Below are positions 7,598 through 17,100 of a stretch of DNA of 64,000 bases, piece by piece. The stretch lies in the NCBI GenBank assembly GCA_023414875.1, contig JAEZMV010000016.1, positions 62,001 through 126,000 of the forward strand, written 5' to 3'. A program made the translations under genes and the position numbers. This DNA comes from Bacillota bacterium. Lineage in GTDB: Bacteria; Bacillota; Clostridia; Lachnospirales; Lachnospiraceae. Numbering within the stretch: the stretch's first letter is position 1; the number at the start of each line of letters is the position of its first letter. The notes beneath the pieces are model-generated. The model was not told the DNA's origin. It searched no databases and worked only from the letters and a program-made list of their open reading frames with translations.

Positions 7598-9309
7598 TTC
7601 GCAATCACATACCCGTAACCCGATAGTTTGGGTGCCTGATAACCGGATTGCCATAAAATGATTTTATCTTCCATAAAAACTGTAATCTCAGCATCAGCCT
7701 CTCCCGCGTTCAGTATTATGATAAGGTGTTCCCCTTCATGAAAACGTTCAAATGCATAGAGTCCATTACCTTTCCCTGCAAATGCAGTGCGGAAATCTCC
7801 ATGACGTAAGGCTTTGAATTTTCTCCGAAACATAATAGCAATCTGATAAAAGGAGAACATCTCATTCTCTTCATCCCATCTCATAGGACTACGATACTCA
7901 TCCTCTTTCATACCGGTAATCTGCTGTTCATCCCCGTAAAAAATGGATGGAGTTCCGATAAAGGTCATTTGGAAAAGAATCGCTAATTTAAACCGTAATA
8001 GATTTCCATTGCATAATGATAGAAATCTTGATACGTCGTGACTATCCAGAAGATTTAACTGACCATAGAGCATATTCTTTCGATATCGCATCCGCATCTG
8101 GGTTACACGTCCATCAAACCCATAAGCATCAATCGTGCCATGAGCAAAAAATTCTCTACAGTTCTTTCGAAAATCATAATTCATGGACGAATCAAACTGA
8201 TCCCCCATCAGCCAATGCTGAGCGGTTTCCCATACCTCACCAATGATAAAGCAGTCCGGCTTTACCATTTTTGCAGTTTTACGAAACTCTCTCCAGAAAT
8301 CATCGTTTACCTCACTAGCTACATCGAGACGCCATCCATCAATACCGAATTTCGTAATCCAATAGCTGCATACCTCACAAAAATATTGAATCACCTCGGG
8401 GTTCGAGGTATTCATCTTTGGCATCAGCCGTTCATAGGCAAAGCATTCATAATTCGGAATATCCTCCATATTGTCAGGCTTAACGACTGGAAATTCAAGA
8501 CGATAAAACCAATCCTTAAATTGACTGGCTTCTCCCTTCTCAACCACATCCAAAAAGGCAAAAAAATTCCACCCGCAATGATTGAATACTCCATCTATAA
8601 TTACCTTCATATTGCAATTATGGAACATATCTACCAGGAATTTAAATTCTTCATCCGTCCCAAAGCAGGGATCCACATGAAAATAATCAATCAAATCATA
8701 TTTATGATATTCTCCTGCCACAAAAAACGGATTAATATAAATACAATTAATACCTAATTTCAGCAGATAATCAATGTTATCGGTTATCCCTTGAATGGTA
8801 CCTCCGTTTTTACTACGAATGACATTACCCTCATAATTCAGCTTCAAACCTTTGTTACTAATTTCACGCCTTGAGGTGGCAAAGCTGTCAGGAAATATAT
8901 TATAGATAATTGCATCCTTTACCCATGCCGGAACATCCGCGATATCCTCCCTGCGATTAAAAGGGAATTGATAATACTCCGATCTGTCATTTACCGTATT
9001 CTTATGAAATAAATCCGAATAATATAGTATTTTCTCCTGACCATCATCCAACTCAAAATAGTAGCAGATTCTTTGATAAGGACTATCGAGTATTACCTCA
9101 TAATAATCAAAATACTCATCCTGAGCTATCACCTTTAAATCAGTATTTGAAAAGAGAACAGGTGTAACTCTACAGGCCCTGTCACCATAATATAATCGAC
9201 AGGATACCAAATCTTCTCTTGCCGAGCGAAGTCGGAACAGGATATGCTTCGTATCTATGCCGTGAGCATAATTTGACATTGGTATATGTAAGATTGCTTC
9301 TTTTTTCAT
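7588..9309 (-). CDS. GH13 maltogenic amylase / neopullulanase / cyclomaltodextrinase-like enzyme
   Basis: Cytoplasmic glycosidase that would cut imported maltodextrins; there is no signal peptide. The 573-residue protein has an N-terminal beta-sandwich like CBM34 (about 1-120) and a GH13 barrel with region I DGVFNH, region II GWRLDVAS (nucleophile Asp near 327), region III GEVWE (acid/base Glu near 358) and region IV LLDSHD (Asp near 423). MPKMNTSNPEV and GTPSIFYGDE are typical of the neopullulanase group. It follows the MalG-like gene by 8 bases, placing it in the importer operon. Exact specificity (pullulan, cyclodextrin or maltodextrin) cannot be set from sequence alone. Confidence 0.9.
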   Translation of the reverse strand: MKKEAILHIPMSNYAHGIDTKHILFRLRSAREDLVSCRLYYGDRACRVTPVLFSNTDLKVIAQDEYFDYYEVILDSPYQRICYYFELDDGQEKILYYSDLFHKNTVNDRSEYYQFPFNRREDIADVPAWVKDAIIYNIFPDSFATSRREISNKGLKLNYEGNVIRSKNGGTIQGITDNIDYLLKLGINCIYINPFFVAGEYHKYDLIDYFHVDPCFGTDEEFKFLVDMFHNCNMKVIIDGVFNHCGWNFFAFLDVVEKGEASQFKDWFYRLEFPVVKPDNMEDIPNYECFAYERLMPKMNTSNPEVIQYFCEVCSYWITKFGIDGWRLDVASEVNDDFWREFRKTAKMVKPDCFIIGEVWETAQHWLMGDQFDSSMNYDFRKNCREFFAHGTIDAYGFDGRVTQMRMRYRKNMLYGQLNLLDSHDVSRFLSLCNGNLLRFKLAILFQMTFIGTPSIFYGDEQQITGMKEDEYRSPMRWDEENEMFSFYQIAIMFRRKFKALRHGDFRTAFAGKGNGLYAFERFHEGEHLIIILNAGEADAEITVFMEDKIILWQSGYQAPKLSGYGYVIAKRG

Positions 9310-9317
9310 AGTTATAC

Positions 9318-10160
9318 TTATCCTTTCACTCCTCCGACTGTTAATCCGGATACCATATGTTTTTGGAATTTGAAAAATACAATTAGGATGGGGAGAGAAA
9401 TTAAAAGTGATGCTGCTGCAAAGATCGGCCAGTTACCAGACATTTCCGTTGCCTGGAGGGAATATAAGCCGGCCGCTAATGTATAATTACCCTCACCTGT
9501 CATAAAGGTTACCGCAAAGATATACTCATTCCAGACAAAGATTAAAATCATGACCAGTGTAACGATAATTGATGGTTTTGCCAGTGGAAGAATAATTTTT
9601 CTTACCAGCACTAGATCATTGGCACCGTCTATCTTGGCTGCCTCTTCTATTTCATTCGGAATGGTATCAAAATATCCCTTCATATTCCATAATCCAAAGA
9701 TGGACATGGTTCCCACATAAACGATGATTAAGCCTACCATAGAATTTGTCTGTTCAATCGCACTTAACAGCTTATAGATTGCTAACATGGACAAAATCTG
9801 AGGAAAGGCATTGAGCATCAGTAATATGTACAGAATTGCCTTTTTCCCCGGAAACCGGTATCTGGAAAAAGCATATGCTCCGGGAATGGCAAACGTAAGG
9901 GCAATAGCCACAGTTGACACTGCAAGTATTACACTGTTTTTTAACCATAACAGCACCGGCTCATCAAAAAGCACGGATTTATAATTATTGGCTGTTATCT
10001 CCTTTGGAATAAACGAAAAATTAGTACTAATCAGACTATTCTGTCCACTTAGGGATACAGAAAATGCATATAAAATAGGGATCAGGCTAATAAGGCACAC
10101 AATAATTAAAACCAGATTGATGATGGACAGCTTAATAATTTCTTTACCTTTTCTACTCAT
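9318..10160 (-). CDS. Maltodextrin ABC transporter permease, MalG-like
   Basis: Inner-membrane permease of a carbohydrate-uptake (CUT1) ABC importer. The 280-residue protein has six predicted membrane segments and the EAA loop EEAAKIDGANDLVLVRKIIL followed by PLAKP, which docks the ATPase. It overlaps the MalF-like gene by 4 bases (ATGA), a sign of coupled translation. No ATPase gene lies in the locus, so a shared MsmK/UgpC-type ATPase encoded elsewhere is inferred. Confidence 0.92.
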   Translation of the reverse strand: MSRKGKEIIKLSIINLVLIIVCLISLIPILYAFSVSLSGQNSLISTNFSFIPKEITANNYKSVLFDEPVLLWLKNSVILAVSTVAIALTFAIPGAYAFSRYRFPGKKAILYILLMLNAFPQILSMLAIYKLLSAIEQTNSMVGLIIVYVGTMSIFGLWNMKGYFDTIPNEIEEAAKIDGANDLVLVRKIILPLAKPSIIVTLVMILIFVWNEYIFAVTFMTGEGNYTLAAGLYSLQATEMSGNWPIFAAASLLISLPILIVFFKFQKHMVSGLTVGGVKG

Positions 10161-11050
10161 TCTCCCTTCAGTTCCTTTCTGGTAAACAGTGTGAATAGAA
10201 TCAATATGCCAAATATCAATACAGAAATCGCAGAGCTGTAGCCATAATTATTCGTGATAAATGCATTTTCGTGAGCGTAAGTTAATACTGTATGTATGTT
10301 AGCTCCTGTTTTAGCCCCTGCCTGCTGAGTTAGCAGATATATAATATCGAATTGCTTAAAGGTAGTAAAAATTGTTATGATAACCGCCGGAGCAATTACG
10401 TGGCGTATCGAAGGAATCGTAATATAAAATGCTTTCTTAAACCAGCCAGCACCATCCAACTCCGCGCTTTCATAATAGGCTTTATCCACACTCTGTAAGG
10501 CTCCATCAATAATCATAATCATAAATGGCAGGGCAAGCCATAGATTGACAGCAGTACAGGAAAGGAATGCCGAAACATCATTGTTCAGCCATCTCACCGG
10601 ATCAAGCCCCATCTTATCCAGCCATTGATTTAATAACCCAAATTTTGAATTGAACATACCGGTCTTCCATAAAAGAATAGAGACATATCCAGGCATAGCC
10701 CAGGGGAACATCAGAATTGTTTTATAAAGATTTTTCAGCTTTAGATTTTTTGTATTAAGTAAAAGAGCTAAAGTAAATGCTATCAACAGTTGAAGAAGCA
10801 TATTCATGAAGGTCCAAATCACGGTAGAGATTAGGGACCTAAAAAAGCCCGAATCTGCAACCAGTAGCGCCTTCTTATAGTTCTCGAGACCATGGAAGGA
10901 ATAGTCAAACCAGTGATAAATGTTCATATTGGTAAAGGATATGTAACCGGTATATAATATCGGAAATACCACGACAACAGCAATGATTAGTAAGGATGGC
11001 AGGGAGTACAGATATGGTTTGATACGAATGCTCTTCTTATTCATTTTCAC
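10157..11050 (-). CDS. Maltodextrin ABC transporter permease, MalF-like
   Basis: Second permease of the CUT1 importer, 297 residues from a GTG at 11050 or 295 from ATG 11044. AAAGG lies 5 bases before the GTG, so GTG is slightly favoured. Six membrane segments are seen, with the EAA loop YYESAELDGAGWFKKAFYIT followed by IPSI. The short N-terminus without the extra E. coli MalF loop is usual in Firmicutes. It lies between the binding protein and the MalG-like gene. Confidence 0.9.
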   Translation of the reverse strand: MKMNKKSIRIKPYLYSLPSLLIIAVVVVFPILYTGYISFTNMNIYHWFDYSFHGLENYKKALLVADSGFFRSLISTVIWTFMNMLLQLLIAFTLALLLNTKNLKLKNLYKTILMFPWAMPGYVSILLWKTGMFNSKFGLLNQWLDKMGLDPVRWLNNDVSAFLSCTAVNLWLALPFMIMIIDGALQSVDKAYYESAELDGAGWFKKAFYITIPSIRHVIAPAVIITIFTTFKQFDIIYLLTQQAGAKTGANIHTVLTYAHENAFITNNYGYSSAISVLIFGILILFTLFTRKELKGE

Positions 11051-11123
11051 CCTAACCTTTCAGTTTTATCTTATTACGATGATTTTATAGCTAATTATAT
11101 AGTGGAGCTTTTGTTTTACAGGT

Positions 11124-12464
11124 TTATTGCATGGCTGCAATTAATTCCCTTGCTTCATCCTGTGCTTTTCTTGCTTCCTTCTCGGGTTTACCGTCACTCA
11201 TATTAATTGCAGATAACATATTGCCGGTGACGGACCACATAACATCCATTTCCGGAATATTAGGCATAGGAATAGCACTTTCTGCCGTCTCCTTCATCAT
11301 CATAACCATCTCATCCTGTAGTACGGACTCGTTTTCATAACATAATTTGTTCGCAGGGGCACAACCGCTGGCATTTGCCATAGCGATACCAATATCCGTA
11401 CCGGTTAAAAGCGTTAATATCTTTGTTATTGCCTCCGATTTTGTTTTAGCTGCTACTTTTAGGACATGAAGCCCCTGTGTCCCGGAATATGGAGCTAATG
11501 GCATTCCGGTCTCGTCTACAACCGGCATCTTAGCAAATCCCAAATCAATGCCCCGAGATCTGACACTCGGAACCAGCCAGGGACCACCAATGATAGAATC
11601 CGCCATGCCTTCCATGAATAATATATTTACCGTATTGTAATCACTTTCTCCCGGCATATACTCAATGAATTTTTTATGGTAATTCAAAGCTTTAATCGTC
11701 TCAGGAAGCTCTAAGCCTAATTCTCCCTTGTCAGAGATGATATATCCCTTAAAGGCATGAAGCCAAGGAACACTATAGTATGCTGTACTATGCTGTTCCA
11801 CGAAACCGTACCTTTCTCCATCCGTGTTATTTTTCATATAGGTATAAAGCTCTTCCGTAGTTTTTGGAACCTCCGCTTCGCTCATATATTCATTATTGTA
11901 CATAAATAATAAGGTCTCAAAATAGATTGGAAGCTGATATATTTTATCCTTATAGGTAGCAGCCGATACGGTAACGTCCATAAAATCCTGCAATACATTC
12001 TCTGATATAAAATCTGTGATTGGAGCTAAGATACCCATTTCAGCAAATACACCGATTTTATCATGGGCGAAAAAGTACATATCCGGTGCCGCTTTCGGAT
12101 CGTTTCCTACTAATTTCAAGGTATCGGTAAGCCCTTCTTTTTTCACCAAAGTGACTACTATTTCAGGAGCTAGTTGATCTAATTCCTTCTGTAATACCTC
12201 TGCCACTGCTTCCTCTTTATCATGCCATATTGTTATCTGTACCGGATCCTTATTCGTCTCTACCTCTTCGGTAGGTTCTGTATCTTTCTTGTCCGCATTG
12301 TTAGTATCAGGGGTCTGGTCATCCTTTTTGTTATCCGGTGAATCTTTTTGATCCTCATTCGCAATTATCGACTGATCTTCCTTATCCTCTCCCTTATTCG
12401 AACATCCAGTGAATAAGCACGTAAACATTATAATAATCAATAAAAACATTATTTTCTTTTTCAT
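11124..12464 (-). CDS. Maltodextrin-binding lipoprotein, MalE-like
   Basis: Extracellular solute-binding lipoprotein, 446 residues. The lipobox LFTGC lies about 21 residues in; lipid attachment is at that Cys. A low-complexity acidic linker rich in D, K, E, N and T (about 25-75) separates the anchor from the family-1 binding fold (VQITIWHDKEEAVAEVLQKE, then APDMYFFAHDKIGVFAEMG and YFETLLFMYNNEYM), which resembles maltose/cyclodextrin-binding proteins. Start: ATG 12476 lacks a ribosome site, while GAGG sits 6 bases before ATG 12464. Two nested hairpins lie just upstream of that site (12481-12543). Confidence 0.9.
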   Translation of the reverse strand: MKKKIMFLLIIIMFTCLFTGCSNKGEDKEDQSIIANEDQKDSPDNKKDDQTPDTNNADKKDTEPTEEVETNKDPVQITIWHDKEEAVAEVLQKELDQLAPEIVVTLVKKEGLTDTLKLVGNDPKAAPDMYFFAHDKIGVFAEMGILAPITDFISENVLQDFMDVTVSAATYKDKIYQLPIYFETLLFMYNNEYMSEAEVPKTTEELYTYMKNNTDGERYGFVEQHSTAYYSVPWLHAFKGYIISDKGELGLELPETIKALNYHKKFIEYMPGESDYNTVNILFMEGMADSIIGGPWLVPSVRSRGIDLGFAKMPVVDETGMPLAPYSGTQGLHVLKVAAKTKSEAITKILTLLTGTDIGIAMANASGCAPANKLCYENESVLQDEMVMMMKETAESAIPMPNIPEMDVMWSVTGNMLSAINMSDGKPEKEARKAQDEARELIAAMQ

Positions 12465-12480
12465 AATTTTCCTCATATCT

Positions 12481-12543
12481 GCGCTGCTGTTTAATGTCTT
12501 GCTTGCAAGACTGTTTGCATATATATGTTTGTGTGTGCAGCGC
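12481..12543 (-). promoter_or_regulatory. Nested hairpins in the leader of the MalE-like gene
   Basis: Outer arms GCGCTGC (12481-12487) and GCAGCGC (12537-12543) enclose a perfect 7-bp hairpin GTCTTGCTTGCAAGAC (12496-12511). The outer stem ends about seven bases before the ribosome site. It could stabilise the transporter mRNA or modulate its translation (inference). Confidence 0.5.
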
Positions 12544-12624
12544 TAACACAAACTTGCTGAATGAAAAATAAGAAAACTGTTTCACTCTTATTTTGCTTAC
12601 CAATGCTATCTTGTTTTATAGAAA

Positions 12625-12649
12625 GGAGCTGTTGTAGTACAACAGCTCC
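12625..12649 (-). terminator. Hairpin after the starch-binding protein gene
   Basis: A 25-base palindrome: arms GGAGCTGTTGTA and the reverse complement, followed on the minus strand by TTTCTATAAAAC. The U-tract is weak, so partial termination with read-through into the importer genes is likely. The rest of 12544-12788 shows no gene. Confidence 0.65.
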
Positions 12650-12788
12650 AAAGCCAATTCAATAGAAGCTTTTCATTTTAATGCGAATGAAATCCTATCT
12701 ACTAATGATGTCATATTTATATGTAACTTATAATGTATTCTGTACTTACTTAAGGAAAGATCATTTTACTATTTTACATGCAATAAGA

Positions 12789-13322
12789 TTAAGCAGCTTT
12801 CCGACGTTTTGCAACAATCACACCTAAGCCTGATAATGTAGCCATTCCAAGCCATAATCCGGAGGTAGCAATCGCACCGGTCTTAGGAACCTCCTCTGTT
12901 GTCTCAACTGCTTCCGTTGTTTCTACTGCAGCAGCTGTAAAGCCTTCCGGTGCTTCATAAACTACAGTTGTAGAAAAATCATCAGCAACAGTAATCCAAA
13001 GCTCTTTTGATTCTATAGAAACATCAGCAGTCTGTCCTCCGCCGTCAACTCCCTCGTTAATAATAATGGAGTTAGTCCAGTCAGGAACGGAGTAATAAAA
13101 CCAGCCTTCATTTGATTCATCCTTCGTTAATTTTTGTCCCGGCCAAGCATCAAATACATTGGTTCCATCCGGTGCGGACCATGCCCACAGACCAGGCTCT
13201 GTCCATGCACTGGGTGCCTTAGTATGAACAGTAAATTCCTCAGCAGCAAAAGCGGGTACCGTAATCGATAAACTAATAATTAATGTTAATAAAAATACCC
13301 CAAATCTTTTTCTTCTCTTCAT
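12789..13322 (-). CDS. Small wall-anchored starch-binding (CBM26-like) protein
   Basis: A 177-residue secreted protein. Residues 1-26 are a signal peptide ending AFAA. Residues about 28-115 look like a CBM26-type starch-binding module: VHTKAPSAWTEPGLWAWSAP, then AWPGQKL, GWFYYSVPDW and SIIINEGVDGGGQTADVS, with many aromatic residues. A Thr/Glu/Val linker follows, then a sortase-type signal VPKTGA, a hydrophobic segment and RRKAA. There is no catalytic domain. AAAGGAG lies 7 bases before the ATG. It is first in the maltodextrin locus, under the twin-operator promoter, so it probably captures starch at the cell surface. The CBM family number is a best guess. Confidence 0.8.
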   Translation of the reverse strand: MKRRKRFGVFLLTLIISLSITVPAFAAEEFTVHTKAPSAWTEPGLWAWSAPDGTNVFDAWPGQKLTKDESNEGWFYYSVPDWTNSIIINEGVDGGGQTADVSIESKELWITVADDFSTTVVYEAPEGFTAAAVETTEAVETTEEVPKTGAIATSGLWLGMATLSGLGVIVAKRRKAA

Positions 13323-13430
13323 ACCCTGTCTCCTTTCAAAATTTTATAATCCATATTCTTATTCTGGATTATTGTTAACGATGTATTGACTAGAGGCTAA
13401 TGGTTATTTCTTCCAGTCATTTACATATTT

Positions 13431-13459
13431 ATACTATCACCTGTTATTTAAAAAATCAA
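13431..13459 (-). promoter_or_regulatory. Predicted promoter of the starch/maltodextrin locus
   Basis: On the minus strand, TTGATT (13454-13459) and TAGTAT (13431-13436) are 17 bases apart, about 110 bases before the ATG of the starch-binding protein. The nearer LacI-type operator sits 7 bases upstream of the -35 box. Confidence 0.5.
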
Positions 13460-13466
13460 TGCAAAA

Positions 13467-13486
13467 TTAGGTAAACGGTTTCCTAA
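13467..13486. promoter_or_regulatory. LacI-type operator 1
   Basis: TTAGGTAAACGGTTTCCTAA, an imperfect palindrome with a central CG typical of LacI-family and MalR sites. Nearly identical to 13545-13564. A catabolite-response (cre) site for CcpA is a possible alternative. Confidence 0.75.
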
Positions 13487-13544
13487 CAGCATTGACGTCA
13501 TTTTCAATATTTTTATCATATATTATTTAGTTTTTAATATAATA

Positions 13545-13564
13545 TTAGGTAAACGCTTTCCTAC
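13545..13564. promoter_or_regulatory. LacI-type operator 2
   Basis: TTAGGTAAACGCTTTCCTAC, matching operator 1 at 18 of 20 bases. The centres are 78 bp apart, a spacing that would allow one regulator to loop DNA between them. Confidence 0.75.
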
Positions 13565-13724
13565 ATTTGTATGGAAACAAAAGCACTGAAGTTCTGTATC
13601 CATACATTGATATATAAGTTAAAAATGGATGGCTTATATGTTTCATATTATTATATGTTTTTGAAATATTTAAATAACTAAATTATAATGACTAGAGGAT
13701 ATTAGATCTATTATGTGAAATGAA

Positions 13725-13770
13725 AAAAGCCACAATCAAGGATTTTCTTATCTCTTGAAAGAGGCTTTTA
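13725..13770 (-). terminator. Possible terminator after tRNA-Glu
   Basis: On the minus strand AAAAGCC and GGCTTTTTT bracket a loop with a small inner hairpin, ending in a T-run, 24 bases past the tRNA 3' end. The outer stem is short. The remaining spacer 13565-13724 shows no gene. Confidence 0.45.
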
Positions 13771-13793
13771 CATGTAATATATAATTAATTTAG

Positions 13794-13865
13794 CAGCTCG
13801 TAGGGGAATCGAACCCCTGTTTCCGCCGTGAGAGGGCGGCGTCTTGACCCCTTGACCAACGAGCC
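13794..13865 (-). tRNA. tRNA-Glu (anticodon CUC)
   Basis: A 72-base cloverleaf: acceptor arms GGCTCGT and ACGAGCT (first pair G-U), anticodon stem CCGCC/GGCGG with loop CTCTCAC giving anticodon CUC, and T-arm CAGGGGTTCGATTCCCCTA. CCA is not encoded. It stands alone between the starch locus and the polC operon. Confidence 0.95.
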
Positions 13866-14130
13866 TCAAGAACAATATTTATATTAAACTATAACGTGAA
13901 AAAAAGCAAGCATTTTTTTATAATTTTTTCGAATTGTTTTACCAATTAAAACATTTTCCTTTTTCATTAATAATCTTACTTATATCCACATATCCTTTTG
14001 AAGGATGAACTGACTCCTAGTACTATTACTTTCGTTCGAATAAAGAACCGGATGCCCTTATGAAATAAGCAAAAAGAGAACCTGATTATGTTGTTTAATA
14101 GCTAATAGACAAGTTCGGAAAACTTTCAAG

Positions 14131-14175
14131 TTAAAAAGATTTAGCGGAATAAATCAAAACATATTCCGCTAAATC
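14131..14175 (-). terminator. Rho-independent terminator of the polC operon
   Basis: Perfect 13-bp arms GATTTAGCGGAAT (14138-14150) and ATTCCGCTAAATC (14163-14175), with TTTTT following on the minus strand, 15 bases after the polC stop. The spacer 13866-14130 shows no gene. Confidence 0.9.
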
Positions 14176-14189
14176 ATTTATTTTTATTG

Positions 14190-17100
14190 CTACAAGAAAT
14201 CCAGCAATGACATCTGATTGGAAGCCGGGAGATCTCCCAGGAGTCCCATCTTAGCCATATTATCAACCACGGTAGAGCTGACCTTACAACGAATCTTAAA
14301 ATCATCCCTGGATAGGAATTTACCAAGCTTGGCAGCTTCAACCACACCGTCAGCAGCTTTATCTCCAAGACCGTCTATCGTACTTAAGGAAGGCATCAGC
14401 TTACCATCGATAATCTGGAAGGCATGGGCTTTTGCCGTATAAATGTCAATCGGTAGAAAGGTAAAGCCTCTGGCATACATCTCCTGAACAATACGCATAT
14501 CCTTGAAGGTATCCTGCTCCTTTTTTGATAAGGTATTACTTCTTCTCTTATAGTCAGCGATATGCTGCTCCAGCCTATCTTTACCCAGGCACATCAGCTC
14601 ATAATTAAAGGCTGAGGCACGGATGGAGAAATATGCTGCATAATATGCCAAGGGATGATACACCTTAAAATACGCAATTCGGAAAGCCATCATAACATAA
14701 GCAGCTGCATGAGCTTTCGGGAACATATACTTAATCTGCTTACAGGACCAGATGTACCAATCGGGTACTCCTGCCTCTACCATCGCCGCCTCCATCTCAG
14801 GAGTTAGTCCTTTACCCTTACGTACACTCTCCATGATCTTAAAGGCTTGTCCCGGCTCCACTCCGGTGGCAATCAGGTATATCATAATATCATCACGGGT
14901 ACAGATTGCAGTAGTCAGGGTACAGGTTCCGCTTTGGATTAAGGTCTGGGCATTATTCAGCCATACATCAGTACCGTGGGATAGTCCGGAGATACGTACC
15001 AGATCGGAGAAGGATTTCGGCTTCGTATCCTTCACCATCTGCATAACAAAGTCCGTACCAAACTCTGGGATACCTAAGCATCCCAGCTCACAGCCATCTA
15101 AATCCTTAGGAGAAATTCCCATGGCACTTAAATCATGAAATAGGCTTAATACCTTCTGATCATCCAGCCTTATTTTCTTGGCATCGAGTCCGGTCAAATC
15201 CTCCAACATACGGATCATTGTCGGATCGTCGTGTCCTAGAATATCAAGCTTTAGTAGATTATGATCAATGGAATGGTAATCAAAATGTGTGGTAATCGTC
15301 TTCGTCGTCATGTCATTTGCCGGTCTCTGCACCGGTGTAAAGGAATAGATATTCTCACCATGTGGCATTACGATAATACCTCCGGGATGCTGTCCCGTAG
15401 TTCTTCTAACACCAACTAAGCCGCCCACGATACGATCGATCTCAACATTTCGTTTATGTATTCCACGTTCCTCAAAATAATTCTTAACATATCCAAAGGC
15501 TGTTTTATCTGCGAGTGTACCAATCGTTCCTGCTCGGAAGGTATAACCCTGTCCAAATAAAACTTCTGTATATTCATGGGCCTTACTTTGGTATTCTCCT
15601 GAGAAGTTAAGATCGATATCCGGTTCTTTATCTCCATAAAAGCCAAGGAAGGTTTCAAAAGGGATATCATGTCCATCTTTCATCATGGGCTGCCCGCATT
15701 CGGGACACACACGGTCCGGCATATCACAACCTGAGCTTCCACCATATTTCTTAACCTCGTCAGAATCAAAATCGGAGTAGTGACAAGTTAAGCAATAATA
15801 ATGTGGCGCCAGAGGATTTACCTCCGTAATACCCGCCATCGTAGCAACAAAGGAAGAGCCTACCGATCCACGGGAGCCAACGAGATATCCATCTTCATTC
15901 GACTTCCATACCAGCTTCTGTGCGATGATATACATAACCGCAAAGCCATTGTTAATAATGGATTTCAGTTCATGCTCCAGACGTGCCTCAACCGGCTTCG
16001 GTAAAGGATTGCCATACATGGAATGCGCCTTCTCATAACAGATACTTCTAAGGTTCTCTTCAGAATTTGGAAGTACCGGGGGACACTTATCCGGGCGCAC
16101 CGGTGATATCTTTTCAATTCGATCAGCAATCAGATTAGTATTCGTGATTACTACCTCTTCTGCCTTTGCTTTTCCCAAATACGAAAATTCCTCAAGCATC
16201 TCTTCGGTGGTGCGAAGATATAAGGCTGCCTGACTATCCGCATCCTTAAAGCCCTTACCTGCCAAGATGATACGACGGTATACCTCATCGTCCGGGTCAA
16301 GGAAATGCACATCACAGGTAGCAACCACCGGCTTATTATACTCTTCACCAAGGGCAATAATTTTTTTATTAATTTCTATCAAATCTTCCTTCGAAGTGAT
16401 ATCCTTCTCATCACTCCGCTCACTGCGAATCAAGAATTCGTTATTGCAAAGCGGCTGAATCTCTAGATAATCATAGAAGTTCACCAACCTTGCAATTTTC
16501 TCCTGGGACTGGTTTTCCAGTACCGCACGATAAATCTCACCCGCCTCACAGGCAGCACCTAAGATAATTCCTTCCCGACATTCCATAAGTAAACTCTTTG
16601 GTACCTTGGGACGCTTATTATAATATTCAATATGGGACAGTGAAACCATTTTATAAAGATTGACTCTTCCCACATCATTTTGGGCAAGTAAAATGGCATG
16701 ATAAGCCGGCAGCTTACGGATTGCTTCCGGGGAGAGCTTACCTAGCTTATCAATCTCCTTCACCATATGAATGTCACGTTCCTTCAGCATAGCGCATAGC
16801 TTAATAAATATTTCCGAGGTAGCACCAGCATCATCTATAGCCCGATGGTGATTTTCCAGTGAAACATTTAAAGCCTTTGCAACAATATTTAATTTGTATC
16901 TGCTTAAATCCGGGAGTAAAATTCGTGCCAGACCTACTGTATCAATCACAGTAAAATCTGTAGCAATCCCCATACGTTGCGCATTTTTATTGATAAAACC
17001 CACGTCAAAGGAAGCATTATGAGCAACCAGACTACAGCCCTCACAAAATGCAATAAATTCAGGTAATACCACTTCAATCTTCGGGGCATTGATTACCATA

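Noticed and set aside
8140..8757. Rightward 205-codon open frame antisense to the GH13 gene
   Set aside because: It lies within a clear GH13 coding region, has no ribosome site and its product has no recognisable pattern.
12625..12649. Operator instead of terminator
   Set aside because: The long GC-containing palindrome sits right after a stop codon, and does not match the LacI-type sites found at the promoter.
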